Shown piece by piece: positions 7,829 through 16,729 of a stretch of DNA of 41,331 nucleotides. How positions within the stretch are numbered: the first letter of the stretch is position 1; each line of letters begins with the position of its first letter. This DNA comes from a virus. The stretch is from IMG/VR virus record IMGVR_UViG_3300046010_012266, positions 1 to 41,331 of that record. The stretch is one strand, 5' to 3'. Below the pieces are notes generated by a model that was not told where the DNA came from, did not search any database, and was given only the letters and a program-made list of their open reading frames with translations. The translations under genes were made by a program, and so were the position numbers.

Positions 7829-7844
7829 TATTTATATATAAATA
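7829..7844. promoter_or_regulatory. Perfect 16-bp palindrome TATTTATATATAAATA
   Basis: Two copies of the candidate late element lie head to head and form a perfect 16-bp palindrome in the 42-bp gap between the genes at 7806 and 7849. In the minus direction it lies about 22-37 nt before the GTG start. It could be a bidirectional promoter element, an operator for a dimeric protein, or chance in AT-rich DNA. Confidence 0.35.
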
Positions 7845-7848
7845 CATA

Positions 7849-8421
7849 TTATTTTTTTAAATTTTTGAGATATTTTATAGATTCTTCCATATTTTGGTTT
7901 ATTTTATCTATATTTAAATTACTATCCCATTTTTCAATATCTCCTTGTTCTGTTACATATGATTGATTATTATCTTTTATACTTTCTTCAACCCACATTT
8001 GAAAATCATTAATAAAATTATCTATTCCTTCATTATGTATTTTTTTCTCATATTCCTCCCACAATCCTAATTTTCTTAACTCTGTTTCATATTCAACCAT
8101 ACAATTGAAACATTTTTTATGATTATTATATATTACCTTGTCATTTCTATGATTCATTATATTTGAACATGAAGGACAAAACAGTGGTACTAAAGATAAT
8201 TCTTTAATTTTATCTAATTTAGTTATATTTTGTTTTATTCCATCTTTAATAGTCCATTTTTTTCCATTTTCAACCCATATATCTCCTTCAACATGATCTT
8301 CTTTTTCAGGATTATATCCAATTCCAATTGTTGTTTTATCGTTGTGTTTTTTAGTAACTAAATTTCTAATACGTTGAACATCTTTCTTAGAAAATTCCTT
8401 TTTTAAAATATTATCTTTCAT
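7849..8421 (-). CDS. Zinc-ribbon-like conserved phage protein
   Basis: The 190-aa protein contains two CxxC pairs, FCPSCSNIM and KCFNCMVEYE, about 24 residues apart, typical of a structural zinc ribbon. The N-terminal half has a basic segment (KKDVQRIRNLVTKKH) and a strand-rich region with GDIWVENGKKWTIKDGIKQ, which I associate with a conserved protein of T4-like marine phages. The C-terminus is helical and acidic. Nucleic-acid or protein binding is plausible. Its stop lies just beyond the palindrome; its start overlaps the stop of the HAD gene (ATGA). Confidence 0.65.
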   Translation of the reverse strand: MKDNILKKEFSKKDVQRIRNLVTKKHNDKTTIGIGYNPEKEDHVEGDIWVENGKKWTIKDGIKQNITKLDKIKELSLVPLFCPSCSNIMNHRNDKVIYNNHKKCFNCMVEYETELRKLGLWEEYEKKIHNEGIDNFINDFQMWVEESIKDNNQSYVTEQGDIEKWDSNLNIDKINQNMEESIKYLKNLKK

Positions 8422-8933
8422 AATCCTAATTCTTTAAGTTTTTTTATAGTATTATCAGTACTAGTATGATGTATTCCAATACCTCCAGTATTAATCCATC
8501 TTTCTATAGTATCGGCTCTATCATCTATTAATATTTTATTTTCACCCGCTTCTAAATGTTTTTGTTTAGCAGATCTAAATATTATAGGAACATAACCTAA
8601 ATGTTTTTTAACCCACTCATTTTTACCTATTATTGATTCTTTATTTCTTGATGGAGCGGTTAAAATTATAGGTTTATATTTTTTTATATAACTCCATAAT
8701 TCTCTACCATCAGGCATCCATTCTATTGTTTCCCAAAATTGTTGTTCGGTCATCTTTTTATTTTTCAATCCATCTTTTAAAATTTCCCAAAACTCATTTT
8801 TACCTTGAGCATCGGCATGATGTGTTGAAACACCTGTTATTTCAAAATATCTTTTATCGAAATCTGCAAGACAACCATCCAAATCTTCGTATATGGTATA
8901 TTTTATTGAATTATAAATTTCTTTAAGTTTCAT
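8418..8933 (-). CDS. HAD-type 5'(3')-deoxyribonucleotidase-like protein
   Basis: The 171-aa protein shows HAD phosphatase motifs: motif I EDLDGCLADF with the nucleophile D17 and acid/base D19, motif II around ILTAPSR (Thr in place), a conserved Lys in the following helix, and motif IV ILIDDRADTIERW near residue 138. The compact size and DLDGCLADF fit the NT5C family, which dephosphorylates (deoxy)nucleoside monophosphates and would help steer nucleotide pools during infection. A phosphatase acting on another small substrate or on DNA ends is the alternative. It overlaps both neighbouring genes by 4 bp. Confidence 0.75.
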   Translation of the reverse strand: MKLKEIYNSIKYTIYEDLDGCLADFDKRYFEITGVSTHHADAQGKNEFWEILKDGLKNKKMTEQQFWETIEWMPDGRELWSYIKKYKPIILTAPSRNKESIIGKNEWVKKHLGYVPIIFRSAKQKHLEAGENKILIDDRADTIERWINTGGIGIHHTSTDNTIKKLKELGL

Positions 8934-11900
8934 AAACTTATTGATAATATTTCGGGATATTTTCTGTTAAATTCTCTCATTATTTTTCCACTAAAACTAT
9001 TTGCTTCATTTTCATGTTCAGATCCATCTTGTCCAGATTCAGGAGTTAATACTCCTTTTAAATCTTGCTCAAAATGTTTCATTTCATGACTAAGACTTCT
9101 ACATATATCACTTAAATTTCTTCCTTTTAATACTACAAAAATCTTTTTTTCTCCGGGAATATATCCTCCAAAACTTTTATGTTTTTGAGAATAATCATTA
9201 TTATTTATTAATACTATTTTTGGACGTTCTTTTAAATGTAAAACATCACAACAATAATTTACTAATTTATTTATATATAAAGCTTGATTTTTTATAGTAT
9301 TTTCTTGAATATTTTCTTTTTTTGGAAAAATTGCAAATACTACTCCTCCTTGTTCAACATAAGTAGTTCCAGGAACTATTTTAGATATAAAAGCTTTATA
9401 AAATTTATTTCTTTGATTTGAAGATAAAAATGCACCTTTATTTTTAGATTTTTCTTGAGGAACATATCTTATTCCTAATATTTCTAAATCTTTATTTTCT
9501 TTTAAAAATTCTTTTACTTCTTTTATAACAGTAGACATTATTCTAAATAATTCTCCTTTATTTGTTTCTTGGTAAATATCATCACTAAAAGTATCTAAAT
9601 GAAAATCTACTTGAAGAAATTTATTTATAGGAAATAAAGATATTTCATAATCAATTCCTGAATCTGTAGAGAATTTTAGGAATTTTTCATTATTAGAGTA
9701 CCTAGAAAATGTTTCATATGGTTGAGATGTTCCTTCACCTACCTCATTTATATTTTTTTCGTTTAAATTATTATTTTTCTTTAAAACTATAACTTTTCCA
9801 GATTTTCCATCTTTAGTTTTAAATTGTAAACCTGCATCTTTTCTAGAATACCCAGGAATTTTATTAGTTTTAGTTAAATTATTATAGATATTTCCATATC
9901 CACTTTCATCTAAACTTGATATTCCTATGTATTCTGGTTTTTTTTCTTGAGTAAAATCTAGTATAATTTTATAAATTGTTGATAATATTTTTATATAATT
10001 TCCTTTAGCATTTTTTGTTGGTAAAGAAGGATTCGGATTTGTATTTCCTATTTCATGAAAATCAATATTATAATATGAATCACTATTATATGGATTTTTA
10101 TCTAATTTTATTATTCTATAATTATAATCATATTCTCCTACAGTAAAATCTCCATTATCTATATCACCATATATTTCAACAGCATTATTTGGATTAAGAG
10201 ATATCTCATTTATTTTTAATTCGTATAATTGAGTAAATAACTGTGAACTTAAAGTTTGAGATTGATTATATTTAGGTAAATCAAGTATCCATTTTTTTTC
10301 TAAATTATTATTGTTTTCATTAATTTTATTTATTTGTTCAAATATTAATTTTACATCATTAGTTGCAAAATTAGATTTCCTCATTACTGTTTTAGCTATA
10401 ATATTATTAGCTTGTTTTACAAATGGGATATTAATATTTGATTTACTATCTGTGGTTAATACTTCTTTATATTTATTTAGAAAATCTATGAGTTTATTTT
10501 TATATTTTGATAATCTATCAAAAAATGCTATTAATTCAATATCGGTTATATCTTTTTTGTTTCTAGGGTCATTTACTCTATCAAAAAAATGATTACTAAA
10601 TTTTACATCTAAAGGAGATAATTTTTGATCAGCATAATAATCAATATCATCTAATTCATAAGATAATATTTTTTCTTGAATATTTTTATCTTCGGGTTTT
10701 TTATTTATTATCTCTAAAAATTGATCTATATCTACTCCATATGGTAAAAAGGTTTTTATACGATCTTTATCACCATCTTTAATAGCTTGTCTTAAATTAG
10801 TAGAACTAATAACTTCAGAAGTTCCTTCTATATTTTTATTTTCAATACTACCTAAATCTAAAGGTTCAGCATTTGGGTATTTTTCTTTATTATTTAAAGA
10901 TTTCCATCTATTTGATTCTCCTTTACCATATAATGCCATGTAATTGTTTACAGGATCATTTTCTATAATTTCATATGCTGTTTTAATTGGTGAAGGATCT
11001 TTTGAAATTTTTATTTCAACTTTAGAAGCATCTGAGCCTAATGTTTTTTCATATAATTCCCAAATTTGTTTTGATTGTTCATCATTATATTCTTCAAAGG
11101 ATTTTGGGGAGATTATAATTATAACTTTATCAGCTTTTTGTAATGCATATTTTACAGCTTCTAAATGTCCTTTATGTGGTGGTTTAAATTTACCTGGGTA
11201 TAAAGCTATAGTTTGTTTAGGGAGAGAATTAATAAATTCTTCAGGAAGTAAAGAAGCTACTAAATATTCTCCTAAATTTTTAATATAATTGTTTTCTAAT
11301 AATTTATCTACTGCTTGTAATGCTTTTTCTTTATTATCTCCTTTTGGAGTATTTTTTTCTCCACTTTTAACAGATACCATAGATTTAAATAAGCCTTTAA
11401 CACGATTTTTAGAACGTGGATTTTTCAAATTAGTAGATAAATCTTTTAATAATGTTTCAAAATCAGTATTAATATTATAATTAATAAATAATTTTTTAAC
11501 AGTATTCCAATCCGATGATTTCCATACATCAGTTCTATCTATTTCTTTAAAATTATCTAATGTTACTATACGTAATGTTAAGCCTGCTCCAGATAAATTA
11601 AATTCATATTCTTGATTAGGTTCAAGTTCAGGAACATTGGTAATACCTAATCGTTTAAATATATCTTTTGGATTTTCTTCTAAACAAATTATTTTAGCTA
11701 AACCTAAAAGTAAACCTTGTATTTCAGCTGGGTAGTCTAGGAATGAGTTTTTAAAGGTTAATTCTTCTTCACTAATAGAAACAATGTTATCTATTTGAAC
11801 AAATTGATCAGATGTATTAATTATTGGATATAATATAGTTACTAATTCACCACTACTAAGTGATTTTTTACCTTTATATTTATCACTTTTAAATGGTACT

Positions 11901-12148
11901 ATAACTGAATCAGGAAAAGTAGCAAAATATTTAGCTAAATCTTGTTTAATTAATTTTTTATCTGTACCCTCTAATTGAACTATTAAATCAATATCTCCAA
12001 AATCTTGTTTAACTCCAGCATTATATGAACCTGTTATTTTAGCTTTTTTAAAGCCTGGGAATTTGGATAGAATTTTGTCTATATAATCTTGAACAGTTTT
12101 TTCTACTACTGCTCTAGGTATTCTGTTCCCACCTGCTGATCCTGACAT
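8930..12148 (-). CDS. 1072-aa multi-domain protein: nucleotidyltransferase, cytidylyltransferase-like, duplicated domain, HExxH metalloprotease
   Basis: Several domains can be read in order. Residues 39-58 hold ITGSYNAGVK…GDIDLIV, a nucleotidyltransferase core. Residues 314-460 form a cytidylyltransferase-like domain with LYPGKFKPPHKGH (HxGH at 325-328) and the later ISSTNLR (448-453), as in NMN/pantetheine adenylyltransferases. Residues 510-605 contain a conserved-looking segment (SNHFFDRVNDPRN…NINIPFV…IIAKTVMRKSNF). Residues about 640-790 and 810-942 look like two copies of one strand-rich domain, each with a helix of the type RIMSTVIKEVKEFL. Residues 1017-1049 carry SLSHEMKHFEQ (zinc-binding HExxH at 1021-1025) and a downstream ENEAN that can give the third ligand. 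Whether it is cut into separate parts is unknown. It overlaps both neighbouring genes. Confidence 0.75.
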   Translation of the reverse strand: MSGSAGGNRIPRAVVEKTVQDYIDKILSKFPGFKKAKITGSYNAGVKQDFGDIDLIVQLEGTDKKLIKQDLAKYFATFPDSVIVPFKSDKYKGKKSLSSGELVTILYPIINTSDQFVQIDNIVSISEEELTFKNSFLDYPAEIQGLLLGLAKIICLEENPKDIFKRLGITNVPELEPNQEYEFNLSGAGLTLRIVTLDNFKEIDRTDVWKSSDWNTVKKLFINYNINTDFETLLKDLSTNLKNPRSKNRVKGLFKSMVSVKSGEKNTPKGDNKEKALQAVDKLLENNYIKNLGEYLVASLLPEEFINSLPKQTIALYPGKFKPPHKGHLEAVKYALQKADKVIIIISPKSFEEYNDEQSKQIWELYEKTLGSDASKVEIKISKDPSPIKTAYEIIENDPVNNYMALYGKGESNRWKSLNNKEKYPNAEPLDLGSIENKNIEGTSEVISSTNLRQAIKDGDKDRIKTFLPYGVDIDQFLEIINKKPEDKNIQEKILSYELDDIDYYADQKLSPLDVKFSNHFFDRVNDPRNKKDITDIELIAFFDRLSKYKNKLIDFLNKYKEVLTTDSKSNINIPFVKQANNIIAKTVMRKSNFATNDVKLIFEQINKINENNNNLEKKWILDLPKYNQSQTLSSQLFTQLYELKINEISLNPNNAVEIYGDIDNGDFTVGEYDYNYRIIKLDKNPYNSDSYYNIDFHEIGNTNPNPSLPTKNAKGNYIKILSTIYKIILDFTQEKKPEYIGISSLDESGYGNIYNNLTKTNKIPGYSRKDAGLQFKTKDGKSGKVIVLKKNNNLNEKNINEVGEGTSQPYETFSRYSNNEKFLKFSTDSGIDYEISLFPINKFLQVDFHLDTFSDDIYQETNKGELFRIMSTVIKEVKEFLKENKDLEILGIRYVPQEKSKNKGAFLSSNQRNKFYKAFISKIVPGTTYVEQGGVVFAIFPKKENIQENTIKNQALYINKLVNYCCDVLHLKERPKIVLINNNDYSQKHKSFGGYIPGEKKIFVVLKGRNLSDICRSLSHEMKHFEQDLKGVLTPESGQDGSEHENEANSFSGKIMREFNRKYPEILSISL

Positions 12149-13107
12149 TATTTTTTATATTTTATTAAATTAGAGTTATCTGGTAGGAATTTTCCTTTTA
12201 ATTCTAACCTATCTTGGTTTTTAATCCAATAGTCTTGTAAATCTAAAGGAATATCAGCTCTAGTAGAGTCTAATATTTTTAAATATCTATCTAAAATATT
12301 ATTTAATTTATTTTTAGGTAGATTATTTTTAATATAATCCATTAACTCAAAATAATCATTTAAAATATCTTGAGTTAAATTAATATTATATTTATCATTT
12401 AAAATTTGTATAGCTTCTTGAGGATTTGAAGCTACTAATTCACCAGTTTCTTTATCTGTTACCCCTCTATTATGATTAAAAGATAAACCTGCTTCAGAAA
12501 ACATAGATAACATTAATTGAGTTCTATGTAATCCTTTTACATTATCTTTATAAGTATTAGAATAATAACTAAAACTTAACCAATCTATATTTCCAACATT
12601 AATGTCAATTTGAACTGATTTTTCAAATATTTCTTTTTCATTTTTATCAAATTGGGGGAAATTACAAAATATAGAACCTCCACCTGCAGCTTTAATATCA
12701 GTTGTTATAAGTTGAGATTTTTCTTCTAGTTGAGTTGCTATTAACTCTAACATTGTTCTAAGTTTACTTTGTGTTTCAGAAGCAGATCGGGCACGTTTTC
12801 TAATTTTTTCAAATAAATTTTCAAATTCTGTAGGATTTAGATTCCATTTATCTAATAATGGTTCACCTTCTTTAGACATAAATTGATCTACATTTAAAGC
12901 TAAATCTATATCTCCAGATTCGTCTTTTTTACCTACTGATCCTAAAGTATTAAATTTGAAATCAACTTTTGGATAAACACGTTTTAGTTCTTTAGTAAAT
13001 TTTTCTAAAGTAGGTTGGATATATTCTTTTTTAATAGAAGAAGTAGTACCAAATACATTACCTCCTTCAGAAATTATATCTTTTAAAATTCCAACTAATG
13101 ATATCAT
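12148..13107 (-). CDS. Nucleotidyltransferase-fold protein with targeting-like N-terminus
   Basis: In this 319-aa protein TLGSVGKKDESGDIDLAL (residues 54-71) gives the Gly-Ser…Asp-x-Asp signature of the polymerase-beta-type nucleotidyltransferase fold, and VQIDINV near residue 168 could supply the third carboxylate. The first 14 residues MISLVGILKDIISE end in Ile-Ser-Glu and are followed by GGNVFG, a junction I recall from other phage proteins. It lies directly upstream of the 1072-aa protein, which starts with the same fold, and its stop shares bases with that ATG (TAATG), so the two may act together. Substrate unknown. Confidence 0.7.
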   Translation of the reverse strand: MISLVGILKDIISEGGNVFGTTSSIKKEYIQPTLEKFTKELKRVYPKVDFKFNTLGSVGKKDESGDIDLALNVDQFMSKEGEPLLDKWNLNPTEFENLFEKIRKRARSASETQSKLRTMLELIATQLEEKSQLITTDIKAAGGGSIFCNFPQFDKNEKEIFEKSVQIDINVGNIDWLSFSYYSNTYKDNVKGLHRTQLMLSMFSEAGLSFNHNRGVTDKETGELVASNPQEAIQILNDKYNINLTQDILNDYFELMDYIKNNLPKNKLNNILDRYLKILDSTRADIPLDLQDYWIKNQDRLELKGKFLPDNSNLIKYKK

Positions 13108-13109
13108 TC

Positions 13110-13916
13110 TTAGGGTTTATCATAAATATTTGGATCTAATTGAATCTCTAAAGGAAATTGTTCTGAATTTGGTTTAGGGTTAGGATTTTCTAATTTATAT
13201 AAACTAAAAATAGAATTAAATAATTCAAGATTTTTTTCTATACTAAGATCGGGTTCATAAACTTCCCAACCTTTACCTTGTATTTTTTTATTACTTTTAT
13301 CTTCGCCTCTTTTAGAAGATTTTAACCATACAACTCCAATACGATCTATTTTTTCTGCAAAATTTTCATTCCATGCTTGTGTATATGCTGCTAACTGTAA
13401 ATCGTGGCTTCTATGTAAAGAATTAGATGTTTTAATATCTAATAACCATCTTTCATTATTTATTTCAACTACTAAATCACAAGTACCAGCATATTCAAAT
13501 TTATCTGAAAAAAGATGGATTTCACTTTCTATAAGAACAGGTTTATATGTATTCCAAAACTCATGAAATTTTAAAATCATTTTCCATACTTCTAATGAAT
13601 ATTTAGAATTTCCATTATCATCAATCCATTGAATTTTTTCACCTTTTAAGTAATGCTCAATAGCATCATGGGTTTGTGTTCCTTCTTCTGCTGCTTTTCT
13701 AGCTATAACATCGGCATTATGTCCTACATCTTTAAGCCAATTTTCAAAAAATTTATTTTTTGGCATAAATTGTAAAATGCTAGTTACTGAGGGGTAGAAT
13801 TTTCCATATCTTGTATAAAACCTATTATCTAATATACTAGCTTTTTTTGAGTCCGAATCTATTTCTAGTATACGGGTAACATTTTTTTTATAAATGTTAA
13901 CATTTTTTTCAATCAT
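13110..13916 (-). CDS. PD-(D/E)XK exonuclease (RecB/Cas4-like)
   Basis: The 268-aa protein follows the RecB-family nuclease pattern: a His in GTQTHDAIEHYL, then ESEIHLFSDKFEYAGTCDLVVEI (catalytic Asp in GTCDLV), LLDIKTSN (Asp…Glu/Asp-x-Lys motif) and QLAAYTQAW (the Gln/Tyr motif IV helix). It has no Cys cluster, so an Fe-S Cas4 type is unlikely. The probable role is 5' or 3' resection of phage DNA in replication or recombination. It sits just downstream of the primase gene with a 4-bp overlap, which supports a replication role. Confidence 0.8.
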   Translation of the reverse strand: MIEKNVNIYKKNVTRILEIDSDSKKASILDNRFYTRYGKFYPSVTSILQFMPKNKFFENWLKDVGHNADVIARKAAEEGTQTHDAIEHYLKGEKIQWIDDNGNSKYSLEVWKMILKFHEFWNTYKPVLIESEIHLFSDKFEYAGTCDLVVEINNERWLLDIKTSNSLHRSHDLQLAAYTQAWNENFAEKIDRIGVVWLKSSKRGEDKSNKKIQGKGWEVYEPDLSIEKNLELFNSIFSLYKLENPNPKPNSEQFPLEIQLDPNIYDKP

Positions 13917-14848
13917 AAAATTTGGAGTTTTTTCTCTAATAATTTAGAGAATGTTAATTGTTTAGCTTTATGCAAAATTTTAGTAAATTCTATAAATCCT
14001 AATTCATTAGGATCTTTTTTATCTAATTCTATAAGATATACTTGTTTTCCTTCATTCATTAAATATTCACAATGTTTTAATGAAATTTTTAAAGCGTCTT
14101 TATCTAAAGCTATATATATTTTTTTAACTTTAGATTCAACAATTTTTTTAAGTAAATTTTCTTGAATATTTTTACCTAATAATGGAATTGCATTTCGCTT
14201 TATAGTCATAGCATCTAATGACCCCTCACATAAAATTATAGGAGATGACCAATTTATAAAAAATTCAAAAGGAATTATATTTCTGGATATTGGTGGGTTG
14301 TCGTATTTTTTGGAGGTAAATTTATCAAAACTTCTAGCTGTAAAGTAATTTATATTTCCATTATTGTCATATGACGGGATTATAATTCTTTTTTCATACT
14401 TTCCTTTATCACAATATCCTAAATTATATTTTATTATATCGTTTTCATTAAATCCTCTTGATTTTAAATAGGCTAAAGCATGTCTTCCTATAATATCTAA
14501 ATTATTATTATTTATTAAAGAAATAAATTCTTTAGGTAATGTAATTTGTTCATTTGCATGGTTTTGTTCTCCTATTTGATAATTAATTTTTAATAATGAA
14601 TTTAATTCTTGAATTTTATCTTTAGGAGCATGTATTTTTTTAAATAAATTTATTAATCTTTTTCCTTTATTTAAACATACCCAACATTGCCATGGATTTT
14701 CTCTATTTTTATTTTCAGTAAAATTTACTTCTAATTTAGGTTTGTGGTGTTTACAAAAAGGACAATGGTATGCATAATTACCTCGGGAAGTAGGTTTCCC
14801 TGTTCCCAAAACTGAATTTGTTAGTGTGATTAAAAGTTGATCAACCAT
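13913..14848 (-). CDS. DNA primase (zinc-finger plus TOPRIM, T4 gp61-like)
   Basis: I start the gene at the ATG at 14848 (MVDQLLITL), five codons after a TTG-initiated extension. The N-terminal zinc-binding domain has YHCPFCKHHKPK and WQCWVCLNKG (two CxxC pairs). The core includes RGFNENDIIKYNLGY and the RIIIPSYDNNG strand. The TOPRIM part has ILCEGSLDAMTIKR (catalytic Glu) and IYIALDKDALK (DxD). These features match phage primases that make RNA primers at the fork. About 311 aa is near the size of T4 gp61. It overlaps the exonuclease gene. The helicase partner is not in this window. Confidence 0.85.
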   Translation of the reverse strand: MVDQLLITLTNSVLGTGKPTSRGNYAYHCPFCKHHKPKLEVNFTENKNRENPWQCWVCLNKGKRLINLFKKIHAPKDKIQELNSLLKINYQIGEQNHANEQITLPKEFISLINNNNLDIIGRHALAYLKSRGFNENDIIKYNLGYCDKGKYEKRIIIPSYDNNGNINYFTARSFDKFTSKKYDNPPISRNIIPFEFFINWSSPIILCEGSLDAMTIKRNAIPLLGKNIQENLLKKIVESKVKKIYIALDKDALKISLKHCEYLMNEGKQVYLIELDKKDPNELGFIEFTKILHKAKQLTFSKLLEKKLQIL

Positions 14849-14893
14849 TAATATAAAATACAAACAAAAATTTGATTTTCCAAATTTTATTTA

Positions 14894-15340
14894 TTAGATA
14901 TTTTTAAAATCTTTAGTAAAAAAACGACCCTGAATATTATCATTAAAATATTTTTCTGGGGATTCTAATACTCCTAGTTTAAAAAGACATTTACATTCAT
15001 AATATGTTAAAAGTTTTTTATCAAAAACACATTGTAATATTACTTTATAAAAATTATCTTTAGGTTCATTTTTTATTAATTCTAATAATTGTTTATTAGA
15101 CCCCCAATACGTTTTCCAATCAGATTCTTTTTGTACTGTTTTTGATAATTGCTTTCTTCCAGGACCAGTTTGTTCTGCTAGTTCTTTTTTTGTTAATTTT
15201 TTTTTCACATTATGATAAAGATTTTTTTTACCTATATATAATTTTTGAGTTGGTATATGAACTATTTTATATATAAACCCATAAGTATTTAAAGGAAAAT
15301 CACTTAAATCTTTTATAACTTCATTTTTGTATATCCACAT
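14894..15340 (-). CDS. GIY-YIG-like endonuclease domain protein
   Basis: The 148-aa product has YGFIYKIVHIPTQKLYIGKK (residues 20-39), a GIY-YIG core in which GFIYKI and LYIGKK take the place of the two tripeptides, followed by WKTYWGSNKQLLELIKN and a Glu in TYYECKCLFKL. T4-like phages carry related stand-alone proteins. No intron or interrupted gene is seen next to it, so homing in this window is not supported. It sits between the primase and the tail genes with a 45-bp gap on the primase side. Confidence 0.7.
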   Translation of the reverse strand: MWIYKNEVIKDLSDFPLNTYGFIYKIVHIPTQKLYIGKKNLYHNVKKKLTKKELAEQTGPGRKQLSKTVQKESDWKTYWGSNKQLLELIKNEPKDNFYKVILQCVFDKKLLTYYECKCLFKLGVLESPEKYFNDNIQGRFFTKDFKNI

Positions 15341-15342
15341 TT

Positions 15343-16719
15343 TTATCTATCAAAATTTATTAATATTGTTGTATCTGTTGTATCAGATGAATTTAAAGGT
15401 TTAGCTAATTTAGCAACAGCTAATAATTCTTGGTTTTCATTATATAATCCAACTGTAGTGATATATGGAGTAAATATAGAACCCGTAACAAAATTATAGG
15501 TTTGTCCTTCACTTCCAGACATTAGGCTAGGGTTTAAACTAAAATTAAATTCATTTTCTCTAATAGTACATTTATATTGTGTTTCAAATATTGTCATACT
15601 ACTAGAAAAAGAACAAGTAACCCCAGAACCTGTAATAAATTCTTTTAAATTAGAATGGAATCCTCCACTTGTTATTGTTATTAGCCCATGTGGATAAATT
15701 ATATTTCCACATTTTAAGTTATTAATATTGTTATAAACATTTCCCTCACCATCATCATATAAAATAACAGAGCTTGTATAGGGTTGAGTATAAGCAGGAT
15801 CAATAATACTAATACTAGCTGAAAATACATCCATAGTCATTCCTGTATTAGTAAAAAATAAACTATAATTAGTATTAATTGTTGGAGTTATAGATTGGGT
15901 GATAAGAAAAGACATAGATACTATAGGATTTCCTGTAGTAATATATGAAATAGATTGAGAATATAAAAATGTTCCTGTATTATTTCCTATTCCTGAATTT
16001 ATATAAAAAGTAATGTTATTCCCCAAAGATGCTGTAAATATTAAATTTAAAGAGGCAGTAAGTAAAAGGGGTGAGGTATATGATTGATTAAATAAATAAG
16101 CAGCATTAGATGCTGTTAATCCTGAGTAGTCTAAGTATGTTAAACCATTTAATGGATCTATAGATGCGCTAAAATTATTTGCTGTTAATTCTGTAATAAA
16201 CAGTTGTTCATTAGCTGATGTTGAACTAGCAGAAAATATAATAGATTGTGTGTGTGATAATGGATAATTTTGTTCATATTTAAAACTTCCAGGATGAATT
16301 CTATTTCCGAATAATTTTGAAGGGATAGAAATTATTCCTATTTCATCATTAGTACCTGTAGGGAATGTTCTGTAATCTAGACTAGGAGATTGTAAATAAT
16401 TATCAAATCTAGAATAAACATCTTGTCCTATAAAATCACTAGATGTTGGTATTGGATTAGTTATATAATTAGTATAATATAATTGTTTAATTGAATTATA
16501 TACTAATCTTTGATATTGAGTTGTTAAAAATCCTGTTGTTGGTTCAGAAGAAAAAGTTAATGGAGAAAATAAAATATTACTTGAAATATTTTTACCTATA
16601 AATCTATCAATACCTACATCGCTAGAGGTAAATTCATTAGATAAAAATGTAAAACCTTTTTTAACATTAAAAGGAGTTATTATTGTATCCTGGGTTGTAA
16701 ATTGTTTATATGCACCCAT
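15343..16719 (-). CDS. Virion (tail) structural protein, paralogue of its upstream neighbour
   Basis: This 458-aa protein is rich in Ser, Thr, Asn and Tyr with many short beta strands, as is usual for tail or fibre components. Its last ~75 residues (…NEFNFSLNPSLMSGSEG…TTVGLYNENQELLAVAKLAKPL…) match the C-terminus of the next upstream gene closely, so both share an attachment or assembly domain. It sits at the downstream end of the tail module. The specific position in the particle (baseplate periphery, tail fibre, tail sheath initiator) is unknown. Confidence 0.7.
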   Translation of the reverse strand: MGAYKQFTTQDTIITPFNVKKGFTFLSNEFTSSDVGIDRFIGKNISSNILFSPLTFSSEPTTGFLTTQYQRLVYNSIKQLYYTNYITNPIPTSSDFIGQDVYSRFDNYLQSPSLDYRTFPTGTNDEIGIISIPSKLFGNRIHPGSFKYEQNYPLSHTQSIIFSASSTSANEQLFITELTANNFSASIDPLNGLTYLDYSGLTASNAAYLFNQSYTSPLLLTASLNLIFTASLGNNITFYINSGIGNNTGTFLYSQSISYITTGNPIVSMSFLITQSITPTINTNYSLFFTNTGMTMDVFSASISIIDPAYTQPYTSSVILYDDGEGNVYNNINNLKCGNIIYPHGLITITSGGFHSNLKEFITGSGVTCSFSSSMTIFETQYKCTIRENEFNFSLNPSLMSGSEGQTYNFVTGSIFTPYITTVGLYNENQELLAVAKLAKPLNSSDTTDTTILINFDR

Positions 16720-16729
16720 TTAATATTTG

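Noticed and set aside
10311-11480. Three plus-strand ORFs (93, 114 and 63 aa)
   Set aside because: All are antisense to the 1072-aa gene, whose domains run through the same bases.
14894-15340. GIY-YIG gene as a homing element inside an intron
   Set aside because: Neither flanking gene is interrupted and no split gene was found, so only the domain is called.
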